64,000 bases of DNA from Candidatus Coatesiibacteriota bacterium (GTDB lineage: Bacteria > RBG-13-66-14 > B26-G2 > JAUVZD01): assembly GCA_030602715.1 (NCBI GenBank), contig JAUVZD010000005.1, forward strand, positions 62,001 to 126,000, in the 5' to 3' direction. Position 1 is the first letter of the stretch, and every line of letters starts with the position of its first letter. The notes beneath the pieces are model-generated. The model was not told the origin of the DNA. It saw only the letters and a list, made by a program, of their open reading frames with translations, and searched no databases. Position numbers and translations under genes: made by a program. Shown here one piece after another: positions 27,572 through 36,258 of the stretch.

Positions 27572-28294
27572 ATGGGACAGATGCGATTGGGCGTAAATAT
27601 AGACCATGTAGCCACCGTCCGTCAGGCACGGATGACTTATGAGCCGGATCCAATTGCCGCTGCATATGAAGTGGAGCGAGCCGGAGCCCACCAGATTGTG
27701 ATGCACCTGCGGGAGGACCGCAGACATATCACCGACCGTGATTTTGAGCTGGCAATGCAGACCGTCCATCTGCCTATAGACCTGGAGATGGCTACCGACC
27801 CGCAGATTGTTGCCATCGCCACCAAGTGGAAGCCGCACATCTGCACCTTGGTGCCGGAGCGAAGGGAGGAGCTGACCACGGAAGGAGGTTTGGATGTCGC
27901 CGGCAACCTGGCATCGTTGAAGGAGGTCGTCGGGGAGTTGCTCGGGGCGGGGATACTGGTATCGCTCTTTATTGACCCGCAGGAGGAGCAGATCAGAGCC
28001 TCCCAGGAGAGTGGAGCGCAGGCGATTGAACTGCACACCGGCGAATATGCAAATGCGAAGGAGCGAAGCGAGGTAGCCCGGGAATTGGAAAGGCTGTCTG
28101 AAGCCGCCGCCCTGGCTTCTTCGCTGGGCTTGGAGGTAGCCGCCGGTCACGGCTTGACCTATCAGAATGTCACCCCAATTGTAAACATAATGGACATTGA
28201 GGAGCTGAACATCGGTCATAGCATCGTCTCCCGGGCAATATTTGTGGGGATTGAGCGTGCGGTTTCCGATATGCTGGCTCTTATGAGGAGATGA
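27572..28294 (+). CDS. pdxJ: Pyridoxine 5'-phosphate synthase PdxJ
   Basis: A 240-residue TIM-barrel enzyme that condenses 1-deoxyxylulose 5-phosphate with 3-amino-1-hydroxyacetone phosphate in the DXP-dependent vitamin B6 route. LGVNIDHVATVRQAR and EPDPIAAAYEVERAGA are diagnostic, followed by IVMHLREDRRHITD. HGLTYQNV near the C-terminus binds phosphate. The length is normal. It sits one base before acpS, a frequent bacterial pairing (pdxJ-acpS). Confidence 0.96.
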   Translation: MGQMRLGVNIDHVATVRQARMTYEPDPIAAAYEVERAGAHQIVMHLREDRRHITDRDFELAMQTVHLPIDLEMATDPQIVAIATKWKPHICTLVPERREELTTEGGLDVAGNLASLKEVVGELLGAGILVSLFIDPQEEQIRASQESGAQAIELHTGEYANAKERSEVARELERLSEAAALASSLGLEVAAGHGLTYQNVTPIVNIMDIEELNIGHSIVSRAIFVGIERAVSDMLALMRR

Positions 28295-28295
28295 G

Positions 28296-28694
28296 ATGGG
28301 GGTTGTGGGGATAGGAGCGGACTTGGTAGAGGTGGAGCGCATCGCAGGGGCGGTGAAGCAGTTTGGAGACCTGTTCCTGGAGCGTATCTATACCCCTCAT
28401 GAGCGGGAGTATGCCTCCGCCCACGGAAATTACCACGCCCATCTAGCCCTCCGATTTGCAGCCAAAGAGGCGGTAATGAAAGCCTTGGGCACCGGCTGGA
28501 GTGGAGGAATACGCTGGAAGGATATAGAGATGGTGCGAGTCAGTGGAAGACCGGAGGTGGTGCTTTACGGAAGGGCAAAAGAGCTTGCCGGCGAGCTGGG
28601 GGTTTTGAACATGCACATCACCGCCAGCCATAGCAGGGGGCTTGCCTTCTGTCAGGTGCTGTTGGAGGATGTTGGCGGGAAAGGAGAGGATTAA
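28296..28694 (+). CDS. acpS: Holo-[acyl-carrier-protein] synthase
   Basis: A 132-residue 4'-phosphopantetheinyl transferase that activates acyl carrier protein from coenzyme A. The magnesium-binding motifs IGADLVEVERI near residue 4 and RFAAKEAVMKALGTG near 50 are both present. GAGGAG just upstream of the ATG serves as ribosome-binding site within the end of pdxJ. coaD, which makes the coenzyme A precursor, lies elsewhere in this window. Confidence 0.95.
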   Translation: MGVVGIGADLVEVERIAGAVKQFGDLFLERIYTPHEREYASAHGNYHAHLALRFAAKEAVMKALGTGWSGGIRWKDIEMVRVSGRPEVVLYGRAKELAGELGVLNMHITASHSRGLAFCQVLLEDVGGKGED

Positions 28695-28699
28695 ATCAT

Positions 28700-30379
28700 A
28701 TGATTCCTGCACTTACCGTTCAGCAGATGCGCAAATGCGACCGGAGGGCAATCGTGGATATGGGTGTGCCCTCCTTGCTTTTGATGGAGCGAGCCGGCTG
28801 GGGCATCGCCCAGTTGGTCGATGAGCTAATAATCGCCGAACAGAGCCTTTTGGGCGGGAAGATACTGCTCCTTTGCGGACCGGGCAACAACGGTGGGGAT
28901 GGGCTGGTCGTCGCCCGCCACCTTGTCGCTCAGGGGGTTACGGTTGAGGCGGCGCTCTTTGCCCCCCGGGAGAAGCTGTCGCCCGATTGCGCTCACAACT
29001 TGCGGATGGCTGAGCACTTTGGCGTCCCCATCACCATGGTGGAGAGCACCACTAAATGCCGCTCAATCTTTAAGAACGTTACTCTGGTGGTTGACGCCCT
29101 CTTCGGCACCGGGGGGCATGCCGGGCTTACCGGCCTTTATGCCCGGGCATCCAAGATAGTGGCTGATACCGCTCTTCCGGTGGTCGCTGTTGACACACCC
29201 AGCGGTTTCTCCCTTGAGGAGAGCTCAGCCGGTGAGAGGGCCATCGTCGCCGATTTCACGGTTACCCTTGGTCTGCCCAAGGTGGGACAACTCTCCCCCC
29301 GTTTCTATGAATATTCCGGCGAGCTCTTCTGGCATGAGCTGGCATATCCTCCACCGGCGATAGAGGGGCAGAATCCCAGCGCATTTGTTGTGGAGGAACT
29401 GGACATCTCCCAACTTCTGCCCAAGCGTGAGCTTTGCGCCCACAAGGGAAACTACGGTCGGCTGTTGATAGTTGCCGGTTCCCCGGGAATGGTGGGGGCG
29501 GCGGTTATGGCTGCCGAGGGAGCTCTGCGCTGTGGTGCCGGGTTGGTCAAGGTGGCGATGCCGGCATCGCTGGAAGCCCAGGCAAGGGGTCTATTGATGG
29601 AGGCGATGACCATCCCCCTGCCCGATGAGGAGGGCAATTTTCACCCGCAGGCGTATAAACAACTCTCCGAACACCTGCGCTGGGCTGATGTGGTCGCGGT
29701 GGGTCCGGGTCTTGGCACCTCCACAGGTGCGCAGGCGATGGTAAGCCATCTTCTTTCCAAGCGACTTCCTCTGGTTATAGACGCCGACGGGCTGAACCTG
29801 CTTGCTGAGTTGGGTGAATATCGTCTGCCCCTCAACTCGGTGCTTACCCCGCACCCGGGAGAGATGTCCCGCCTGATTGGAGCGTCAATAGACCAAATTG
29901 AATCAAAGCGGAGGGAGCGAGCGGGGGAGCTGGCGCAGAAGTCGGGGGCGGTGGTGGTGCTCAAGGGTTATGGCAGTATAATCGCCGAACCCGACGGAGA
30001 AGCCTTCATCAACCCCACCGGAGGACCTGCCCTGGCGAGCGGTGGAAGCGGGGATGTGCTGACCGGGGCGATAGCCTCGTTTATCGGGCAAGGCTATCCG
30101 CCTCTGGAGGCGGCGGTGCTGGGTGCCTATCTTCACGGTCTGGCAGGATATGTGGCTGGAAGGGAGCTGGGCGAGGTGAGCGCAATAGCCGGTGATGTAC
30201 TTGATTTCCTGCCTGAGGTAATACGTATGATGGAGGAAGGCGACTTTTACAGTTGCCCCCCACCTCTTTTCGGCCTGGGACCTCGTCCTATCTACGGGCG
30301 GGCGACGATGGACTTTATGCTGGACGGTGAGTTGGATTACATGAATTATCTGAGAAGGGATCCGGGGAAATCACCCTGA
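28700..30379 (+). CDS. nnr: Bifunctional NAD(P)HX epimerase/dehydratase
   Basis: A 559-residue repair enzyme for hydrated NAD(P)H. The N-terminal YjeF_N epimerase domain (residues about 1-215) has LLCGPGNNGGDGLVVARHL and interconverts the R and S forms. The C-terminal ribokinase-like YjeF_C domain has VVLKGYGSII and the anion-hole motif GSGDVLTG near residue 447, and dehydrates S-NAD(P)HX at the cost of ADP or ATP. The length equals the usual fused form. It follows acpS by five bases and closes the def-to-nnr run. Confidence 0.94.
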   Translation: MIPALTVQQMRKCDRRAIVDMGVPSLLLMERAGWGIAQLVDELIIAEQSLLGGKILLLCGPGNNGGDGLVVARHLVAQGVTVEAALFAPREKLSPDCAHNLRMAEHFGVPITMVESTTKCRSIFKNVTLVVDALFGTGGHAGLTGLYARASKIVADTALPVVAVDTPSGFSLEESSAGERAIVADFTVTLGLPKVGQLSPRFYEYSGELFWHELAYPPPAIEGQNPSAFVVEELDISQLLPKRELCAHKGNYGRLLIVAGSPGMVGAAVMAAEGALRCGAGLVKVAMPASLEAQARGLLMEAMTIPLPDEEGNFHPQAYKQLSEHLRWADVVAVGPGLGTSTGAQAMVSHLLSKRLPLVIDADGLNLLAELGEYRLPLNSVLTPHPGEMSRLIGASIDQIESKRRERAGELAQKSGAVVVLKGYGSIIAEPDGEAFINPTGGPALASGGSGDVLTGAIASFIGQGYPPLEAAVLGAYLHGLAGYVAGRELGEVSAIAGDVLDFLPEVIRMMEEGDFYSCPPPLFGLGPRPIYGRATMDFMLDGELDYMNYLRRDPGKSP

Positions 30380-30438
30380 AGATTTGGTCGGCTTTTACTG
30401 GCTGATTTGAAACAATCCCCCCAAAATTTCGTAGGTAT

Positions 30439-30789
30439 ATGAGGATGGCTTTTATCCGCAGAAAGGGAAAGTACTTTTACCTGGTGCACAGCATTCGGGA
30501 GAAGGACGGGCGGATAAAGCACATCAATCTGGCTTATCTGGGAAAGGCTGCCAAGATTACCCCCCAGATTAAGGCTCAGGTAACCGAGAAATTTCCGCAC
30601 ATCTCCATAGATTGGGAGTCGCTTTTAATGCGGGAGGCTAAGGGCGTTTCCGAGCGCTCCCTCAAGGAGGTCATTGAGCAACCGAAGGCCAGGTTTCCGA
30701 AGGAAGATGAGCGAGCCCTCAAGGGAAAAGAGAGGAAGGGGAGGAAGGTCTCCAAAGAGGATGAGGAGGAGTGGCTGGAATGGGACTGA
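30439..30789 (+). CDS. Small basic protein of unknown function
   Basis: A 116-residue protein I cannot name. The first 45 residues (AFIRRKGKYFYLVHSIREKDG, then INLAYLGKA) match a pattern also seen at the N-terminus of some IS1634-type transposases, but no catalytic part follows, so it is a stand-alone small protein. The C-terminal half is very rich in Lys, Glu and Arg. It is followed after 49 bases by the sigma factor gene and may be co-transcribed with it. Confidence 0.6.
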   Translation: MRMAFIRRKGKYFYLVHSIREKDGRIKHINLAYLGKAAKITPQIKAQVTEKFPHISIDWESLLMREAKGVSERSLKEVIEQPKARFPKEDERALKGKERKGRKVSKEDEEEWLEWD

Positions 30790-30838
30790 GGCGAAAGTTG
30801 CTCTCCCCAACCCTGATGACGAACAGGGAGGAGAACTT

Positions 30839-31468
30839 TTGGGGAGGACGGTTGTTGATGTATCAACTTCCTCAAATGGTGAGATGAAGGCGCTTGTCCA
30901 GGAGAGCGACGAGGGTCTGGTGGAGCTTTGTCTTACCGGCGAGGAGCGGGCTTTTGAGGAACTTGTTGAACGGTATAATAGAGCGATATTTAATTATGTC
31001 ATCCGTTTGATTGGTTTTAGTGAGGATGCCAGAGACGCCGTCCAGGAGATTTTCATCAAAGCATTTCGCTCGCTTTCCAAATTAAATCCCCGAAACAAGT
31101 TTAAGAGTTGGCTCTATCGGATTGCACACAATCACTGCGTGGATATCCTCCGTCGCCGCAAGCCCACGGTGGCATTGGATGCCAAGATTGAGGACGATGA
31201 GGGCGGGGCTTATCATTTTCAACTGGTTGACCGCAGTGCCGACCCGGAGCGGAGAGCCCTGGCCCGTGAGACCGGCGAACTGCTGGAGGAAGCTATTATG
31301 GAGCTTCCCGCAGTATTCCGTGAGGTGATAGTTCTGCGCCATCTGCAGGAGCTATCCTACGAGGAGATCGCCAGGATTATGAAGATGCCTTTGGGGACGG
31401 TTAAGACCAATATCTTTCGTGGTCGGGAGATGCTCCGTGAACGACTACTGCAGATGGGAATTTCATAG
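30839..31468 (+). CDS. ECF-type RNA polymerase sigma factor
   Basis: A group 4 (ECF) sigma factor of about 209 residues. Region 2 reads DAVQEIFIKAFRSLSK and SWLYRIAHNHCVDILRRRK; region 4 reads LPAVFREVIVLRHLQELSYEEIA with the helix-turn-helix MPLGTVKTNIFRGREMLRE. I chose the TTG at 30839 because AGGGAGGAG lies five bases upstream; the ATG at 30884 has only a sequence touching the start. An open frame extends further upstream over the preceding gene but is not needed. The next gene is a likely anti-sigma factor, so this factor probably answers an envelope signal. Confidence 0.9.
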   Translation: MGRTVVDVSTSSNGEMKALVQESDEGLVELCLTGEERAFEELVERYNRAIFNYVIRLIGFSEDARDAVQEIFIKAFRSLSKLNPRNKFKSWLYRIAHNHCVDILRRRKPTVALDAKIEDDEGGAYHFQLVDRSADPERRALARETGELLEEAIMELPAVFREVIVLRHLQELSYEEIARIMKMPLGTVKTNIFRGREMLRERLLQMGIS

Positions 31469-31525
31469 AAACATTTTAAGCTGAGTTGCGTATAAGAGGA
31501 TGGAAGGAGATTTTAAGGAGAGAAG

Positions 31526-32110
31526 ATGGGTTTAGAGGAAAAATATCGGCGGATGATTCAGGAGGCTTTGGAGGAGGGAAGGAAGCTTCCCGAGGGAATA
31601 CCCGCACCGGTTCGCTCCTCCCGCCAGTTCCGCAAATACCATCGGCAGATGCAGGCACTTCTTGATAGTTTCCAGCGGGTGGCGGAGATTGAACCTCCGG
31701 AGGGATTGAAGGCGAGTATAATGGCTCACCTGAGCGCCGAGGGCTTGATGGCTCCCCATAGGGTCAAAGCCCGGCTGCTAAAGCGTGCTTCCTTCTGGGT
31801 GATGGTTGCAGGGGTGCTTCTTTCCTCCTGGTGCATCTTCAAACTCTTCACCATGGGCGCCGAATCATTCTGGGGCAGGGTGGTGCTATCTGTGGTCGGC
31901 TTTTTTAAAGACCTGAGCCTGCTCAGCAAGCTGTGGGGCTATATATCCATTGTCGGCTCCGGGTTGTGGACGGTTCTTTTGCGAGTCGCTTCCGCCCAGA
32001 TAGATGCCTACGGGATAGGGCTTTTCGTAGCTTTCGCCCTTCTATTCTACATAGTTCTGGTGATCTTCTTCCCTCGCTGGAGGAGCAAGCCGGTTGTAGT
32101 CAACGGTTGA
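31526..32110 (+). CDS. Probable membrane anti-sigma factor
   Basis: A 194-residue protein with a cytoplasmic N-terminal helix-rich region of about 85 residues, including IEPPEGLKASIMAHL, a phrase typical of anti-sigma factors, followed by two or three transmembrane segments (about 92-110 and 165-185 clearest). It follows the sigma factor by 57 bases with an AAGGAG ribosome-binding site. No zinc-binding HxxxCxxC motif is seen. The role is inferred from position and topology. Confidence 0.65.
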   Translation: MGLEEKYRRMIQEALEEGRKLPEGIPAPVRSSRQFRKYHRQMQALLDSFQRVAEIEPPEGLKASIMAHLSAEGLMAPHRVKARLLKRASFWVMVAGVLLSSWCIFKLFTMGAESFWGRVVLSVVGFFKDLSLLSKLWGYISIVGSGLWTVLLRVASAQIDAYGIGLFVAFALLFYIVLVIFFPRWRSKPVVVNG

Positions 32111-32173
32111 CATTCGTTCTAATTTGAGATTGAATTGTTGTTCACATAAAGTTAAATGGAAAGGAGATTTGCG

Positions 32174-33388
32174 ATGAAGGTAAGACATGAGCGCAGTAGG
32201 GCGGGTTGGGTTCTTATCGCGCTCATCGTCCTCGGCGCCACTCTGGCTCTGACCGGGTGCGGGCTGAGGATACTTTCGTCTCCGTTTGATTTTGATGAGG
32301 ATAAGTTCTTCTGCAAGGATGAGGGGGGAACCTTCAACTTCGGCGGGGAAATGTTTGTCCAGACTGAGCAGGGAGAGGAGGGCGGAACCTCCATAATCAT
32401 CAAGAGGGGGGAGAAGGAGGGGCAAGAGATAATTATCATTGAGGAAGGCGGCGAAAAGAAGGTCTTCACGATAACTGATGAAGAGGAACTGGATGTAGTG
32501 GTGGAATTTGACAGAGATTATGATGAAGAAGCAAGCATCGTCTCCGTTGCTGGTGGTGATGTCCATATAGGAGCAGACCAGTTGGTGGAAGGCGATGTGG
32601 TGGCGATCGGAAGTGACCTTACCGTTGAGGGGGAGGTCGTCGGTGATGTGGTCTGTGTGGGAGGAAAGCTGAAGATTCTACCTACCGCCATAATCCACGG
32701 CGAAGTGGTCAATGTGGGTGGACTTGCGGAAATAAGCGAGGAAGCGGTCATCAGTGGAAAAACAGTCAATATCTACTCCAAACTCCCGATAAAGGAGATA
32801 ATCTGTGTCGTTACCAACCCCTTCACCGCAAGGCTCTTCGGTATCGGCGGTAGTCTGATCACCTTTGCTTTCATATTACTCTTCGCCCTTTTGGTGATAG
32901 CCATAGCCCCCAAGCATTTAGATACCGCAACCGAAGCATTTTCCAAGGATTTCTTAAAGGTTGCCCTGGCAGGGGTAATAACCCTGGTGCTTGCACCGTT
33001 CGTTTGTTTGCTTCTTATCATTATCATCATAGGCATACCGCTTGCCCCGCTCTTTATCCTGCTGTTGCTTATCGCCGGGGGTTTCGGGATGGTGGCTTTC
33101 AGCCGGGTCTTAATGGCAAAGCTCTTCCCCAAGAAGGAAGCCCGAAAGTATGCCACTCCCATTCTTGGTTTACTCCTGCTTTACTCCCCGAGTCTTGTGG
33201 GGCGGTTGATAACCCTTATCCCTGGTGATGTGTTCTCAATAATCGGTGACATCATTCATGGTTTGGGCTTGGTGGTAATGCTCTGCGTCTTTGTCCTGGG
33301 TCTGGGAGCCTGCGTTATGACCCGCTTCGGTCGCCGGGATATCCTGGCTAAAGTGAAACCGAAAAAAGAGGCACCAGCCAAGGCGTAA
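32174..33388 (+). CDS. Bactofilin-like polymer-forming membrane protein
   Basis: A 404-residue envelope protein. An N-terminal hydrophobic segment ends in ALTGCG, a possible lipobox. Residues about 120-205 hold the glycine-rich beta-helix pattern of polymer-forming (bactofilin-like) domains, e.g. VEGDVVAIGSDLTVEGEVVG and AIIHGEVVNVGG. Four hydrophobic helices follow (residues about 225-370) and the tail is basic. The ATG at 32174 has AAGGAG seven bases upstream and is preferred to the ATG six codons earlier. Probably the target or sensor of the sigma/anti-sigma pair before it. Confidence 0.75.
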   Translation: MKVRHERSRAGWVLIALIVLGATLALTGCGLRILSSPFDFDEDKFFCKDEGGTFNFGGEMFVQTEQGEEGGTSIIIKRGEKEGQEIIIIEEGGEKKVFTITDEEELDVVVEFDRDYDEEASIVSVAGGDVHIGADQLVEGDVVAIGSDLTVEGEVVGDVVCVGGKLKILPTAIIHGEVVNVGGLAEISEEAVISGKTVNIYSKLPIKEIICVVTNPFTARLFGIGGSLITFAFILLFALLVIAIAPKHLDTATEAFSKDFLKVALAGVITLVLAPFVCLLLIIIIIGIPLAPLFILLLLIAGGFGMVAFSRVLMAKLFPKKEARKYATPILGLLLLYSPSLVGRLITLIPGDVFSIIGDIIHGLGLVVMLCVFVLGLGACVMTRFGRRDILAKVKPKKEAPAKA

Positions 33389-33431
33389 GGGAAAGATAGG
33401 TGAAATTTTATATCGGGGATAAATCCCGATA

Positions 33432-33464
33432 AAAAAAGAGCGGAGCGGAAGCCCTGCTCTTTTT
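33432..33464. terminator. Bidirectional terminator between convergent genes
   Basis: AAAAAGAGC pairs with GCTCTTTTT around a GC-rich interior. T-tracts flank both sides, so it can stop the plus-strand gene ending at 33388 and the minus-strand gene ending at 33563. Confidence 0.75.
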
Positions 33465-33515
33465 ATCTTTATAATGCAGAAATGGAAAAGAGGGTTGCGG
33501 GGTGCCTTCACCTTG

Positions 33516-33533
33516 GCAGGCGAAGAAGCCTGC
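33516..33533. repeat. Short palindrome
   Basis: GCAGGC and GCCTGC flank a GAAGAA loop in the convergent spacer. No T-tract follows. It resembles short dispersed intergenic palindromes. Confidence 0.4.
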
Positions 33534-33562
33534 TCCGATTTTAACAGGTGTTGATAGGTTAT

Positions 33563-35575
33563 CTAGAATCCCATTATTCCGGGAGGTATCTGCTTGCTCT
33601 CCTCTTCGGGACCCGCGCCGAAGATTCCTAAAATCTCCTCCGGAGTAATAAGAATGTTAGCATTTTTCCTGAGGGAGATATAGTAGTCTTGATATAGCTT
33701 GGTGGAGAATTCCCGCAAGGAGGTTAGGAGAACATTATATGCCTCGGCGGATATCTCCTCATCTGAAGGGGTGGTGCGGTTCTCCACGGTGATTATATAG
33801 GCTCCTTCGGGGCTTTCAATGACCGGGCTTGGGCTTCCTATCTCCCCTTCAAATACCCAGTCCAGAAGTCCCTTATAGTTACCCACCCCATCTATCCCCT
33901 TCTGACGGGTTATGTTGGTTATTCGCTCCACCTCAAGTCCTGCAGTTTTCGCCAGGGAGTCTATGGAGCTGTCTCCAACATTGGAGAGCAATTTTTCCGC
34001 ATCTTTGCGGGCAAGGTTTAGGGCGGCGTCCAGTTTGGCGTCCTCGCTGACCTGCTCCTTCACCTCCTCAAATTCGGGGAGGTGGGCATCCTTGAAATCT
34101 TCCAGCAGATATACATAGTAACCGGTCAGCACCGGCTGGGGAATCAGGGGGGAATATTCGTAATTTTCATAGACCTTTCCCGCGTCGCCGATCTGTTCCA
34201 GTTGGAAGACCTCTGCAGCAAGTTGCGGTTTGGAACCGATTTCCTTGATTACTCCGTCGTCACCGAAATATTCTGTGGAACGGGCTTCAATCCCCAATTC
34301 AGTGGCGATGCCGTCAATGTCACGTCCCCCGCTGAGCGCCTGGAATATCTCGTAAGCGCGGATCCTTGCGGTCTCCTCCGCCTTCATCTTGGTCAGCTTC
34401 TTCTCTATTTGCTCCCGTTCGTCCTCAAATCTGGGAATGTCCGCATCCCGATAGAAGATGTGGAAGCCCTGAGGTGTTTCCACCGCTTCTTTGGTGAATT
34501 CGCCCTCGTCCAGATTCATCAATGCTTTGTCCAGCTCCTCATCTCCGGTCATGCCCAGGGGGAGGAAGCCCATATCCCCGCCTTGCTCTGCGGTGTAGGA
34601 ATCGTCGCTATACTGGGAAGCCAGTTTGGAAAAATCCTCGCCTGCGGAAAGCTCGGCGATGATATCCTTTGCTTTTTTGCGGGAGGCATCCTTTTGGGAC
34701 GGGGTAGCATCAGATGGGAATTCAATGAGGATAGTGCGCAGGTGCACCAGTCCAGCCATGGCGTAGTCGGATTTGTGCTCCTCGTAGAAGGAGCGCAGCA
34801 TCTCCTCGGTGATAGTCACCTGTTTTCCCATCTGATTGAGGTCCACAAAGATATAACGTATCTTCGCCTGGCGAGGAAGGTAGTATCGTTTCCCGTGTTC
34901 CTGAAAGTATTTCCCCAAATCAAGCGACTTTACACTTACCTGGTCCATATAGTCTTTGGCTGGGAAGGAGATGAGGGCTATGTCTGCGGTCTCTTTTCCT
35001 CGCAGGTAGATATCGCTTATGTCCTGGTCTGTGAAGCGGGCGGAGGTTAATATCAGGTCAACCAGGTTGGAAGCGAGTATCTCCCTGCGGATCTGTTCTT
35101 CAAAGAAAGCCGGGGTGGAATAGAAGAAGTTGCCCAGTATCTGCTCGTAGAGGGAATAATCAAAGTTGCCCTCTTCGTCCTGGAAGAAGGTTGAGCGGCG
35201 GATATACTTGCGCACCTCTTCATCGGTCACTACCAAGCCCAGTCTCTCCGCTTCTTGCATCAATAGTTTCATATGGATGAGAGTCTCACTGGTCTTGCGA
35301 GCGGAATTTAGCAGAAGCTCCTGTTCCATCTCCGGGGTAAGGCGTCCGTACGTCTGCTCATACTGTGCTTTGGACATCAAATAGTCCATGGTCAGATATT
35401 CCATGAACTCATCAACATTTACGGTTTTGGAGCCCACCTCGGCGACGGTGTTGAGCTTTTGCTCCCTGAGAATACTTATACCGGTGCTGGCTCCCCACAG
35501 GAAGGTAGCCCCGATAAAGGCAATAGCCACCACCCACATGACCGGCTTCATTCCCTCACGCATGTCCTTTAGCAT
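33563..35575 (-). CDS. ppiD: PpiD/SurA-type peptidyl-prolyl isomerase
   Basis: A 670-residue membrane-anchored periplasmic chaperone. One transmembrane helix (residues about 12-33) is followed by a SurA_N-like chaperone region to about 200. The parvulin (PPIC) domain at about 270-385 contains LRTILIEFPSDAT, FSKLASQYSDDSYTAEQGGDMGF and TPQGFHIF. A second chaperone-like region fills 400-630. The architecture equals PpiD, which helps exported proteins fold as they leave SecYEG. It ends the minus-strand run that includes the polysaccharide export genes. Confidence 0.88.
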   Translation of the reverse strand: MLKDMREGMKPVMWVVAIAFIGATFLWGASTGISILREQKLNTVAEVGSKTVNVDEFMEYLTMDYLMSKAQYEQTYGRLTPEMEQELLLNSARKTSETLIHMKLLMQEAERLGLVVTDEEVRKYIRRSTFFQDEEGNFDYSLYEQILGNFFYSTPAFFEEQIRREILASNLVDLILTSARFTDQDISDIYLRGKETADIALISFPAKDYMDQVSVKSLDLGKYFQEHGKRYYLPRQAKIRYIFVDLNQMGKQVTITEEMLRSFYEEHKSDYAMAGLVHLRTILIEFPSDATPSQKDASRKKAKDIIAELSAGEDFSKLASQYSDDSYTAEQGGDMGFLPLGMTGDEELDKALMNLDEGEFTKEAVETPQGFHIFYRDADIPRFEDEREQIEKKLTKMKAEETARIRAYEIFQALSGGRDIDGIATELGIEARSTEYFGDDGVIKEIGSKPQLAAEVFQLEQIGDAGKVYENYEYSPLIPQPVLTGYYVYLLEDFKDAHLPEFEEVKEQVSEDAKLDAALNLARKDAEKLLSNVGDSSIDSLAKTAGLEVERITNITRQKGIDGVGNYKGLLDWVFEGEIGSPSPVIESPEGAYIITVENRTTPSDEEISAEAYNVLLTSLREFSTKLYQDYYISLRKNANILITPEEILGIFGAGPEEESKQIPPGIMGF

Positions 35576-35630
35576 TTTTTCCCACCACCTGGTACTTTAT
35601 TGGTTTTTAGGTAACCCTTGCCACCCGAGG

Positions 35631-36086
35631 TTATCCCGCGCTTCGTCCTCTGCCCCTATCTGCACCGCTTTTGGCGAGCAGGTCGGCACGGATGTTGCGC
35701 TCACGGGGTATGTGGCTTATCTTCCAGCTTTTGAATTTACTGCACTTATCCTTGACCTGCTGATGGAGTTTGCTCAAGATGGGGTTTTTGACTTTGTATC
35801 GGCCTCTTACCTGCCGGTCTAGGAGTTCGCTGTCGGTAAAAAGCTCCACCTCGGATGCGCCCCATCTGAGAGCCAACTGTAAGGCGGTGACCGCTGCTCG
35901 GTATTCCGCTTGATTGTTGGTTCCTACACCGATATATCGGTTAATTTCTGCCAGTATATGGTTACTACCATCGGTTACAACCACTCCTATCCCCGAGGGA
36001 CCCGGGTTTCCCAGGCTTGCGCCGTCAACATAAAGAATTAACTTGGAGGGCACGTCCTTTGGGGCTGGGGGGAAGGCTGTATCCAT
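35631..36086 (-). CDS. rnhA: Ribonuclease HI
   Basis: A 151-residue RNase H that cuts RNA in RNA-DNA hybrids. The four catalytic acidic residues are in place: D of LYVDGASLGNPGP near 22, E of TNNQAEYRAA near 61, D of LFTDSELL near 84, and D of RNIRADLLAK near 138. The length is normal. The 172-base gap before the next upstream gene holds no gene that I can see. Confidence 0.93.
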   Translation of the reverse strand: MDTAFPPAPKDVPSKLILYVDGASLGNPGPSGIGVVVTDGSNHILAEINRYIGVGTNNQAEYRAAVTALQLALRWGASEVELFTDSELLDRQVRGRYKVKNPILSKLHQQVKDKCSKFKSWKISHIPRERNIRADLLAKSGADRGRGRSAG

Positions 36087-36258
36087 CTAGCTTACATAAT
36101 CCACTTTGATTTTTGCGGTTATCACTTATAGATAGATGATGAAGATAACGCTTTCAGGTACTCATCCTCATCCAAACCCGACCTTGGCACAATTTTCTGA
36201 AAGTTTTATGTGTAGCTGCAAATGATAAAGACACTGGGACTGGCTGAACGGTGGTTTT

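Noticed and set aside
30439-30789. Possible transposase fragment
   Set aside because: The start resembles IS1634-type transposase N-termini, but there is no catalytic region, no terminal repeat and no further remnant, so I list it as a small unknown protein.
30674-30838. Longer start of the sigma factor overlapping the preceding gene
   Set aside because: The extra residues are low-complexity Arg/Gly-rich text shared with another reading frame of the preceding gene, and the TTG at 30839 has a strong ribosome-binding site.
34082-35050. Plus-strand open frame of 322 codons
   Set aside because: It is the antisense of the PpiD gene and has no family features; the parvulin domain on the other strand explains the region.
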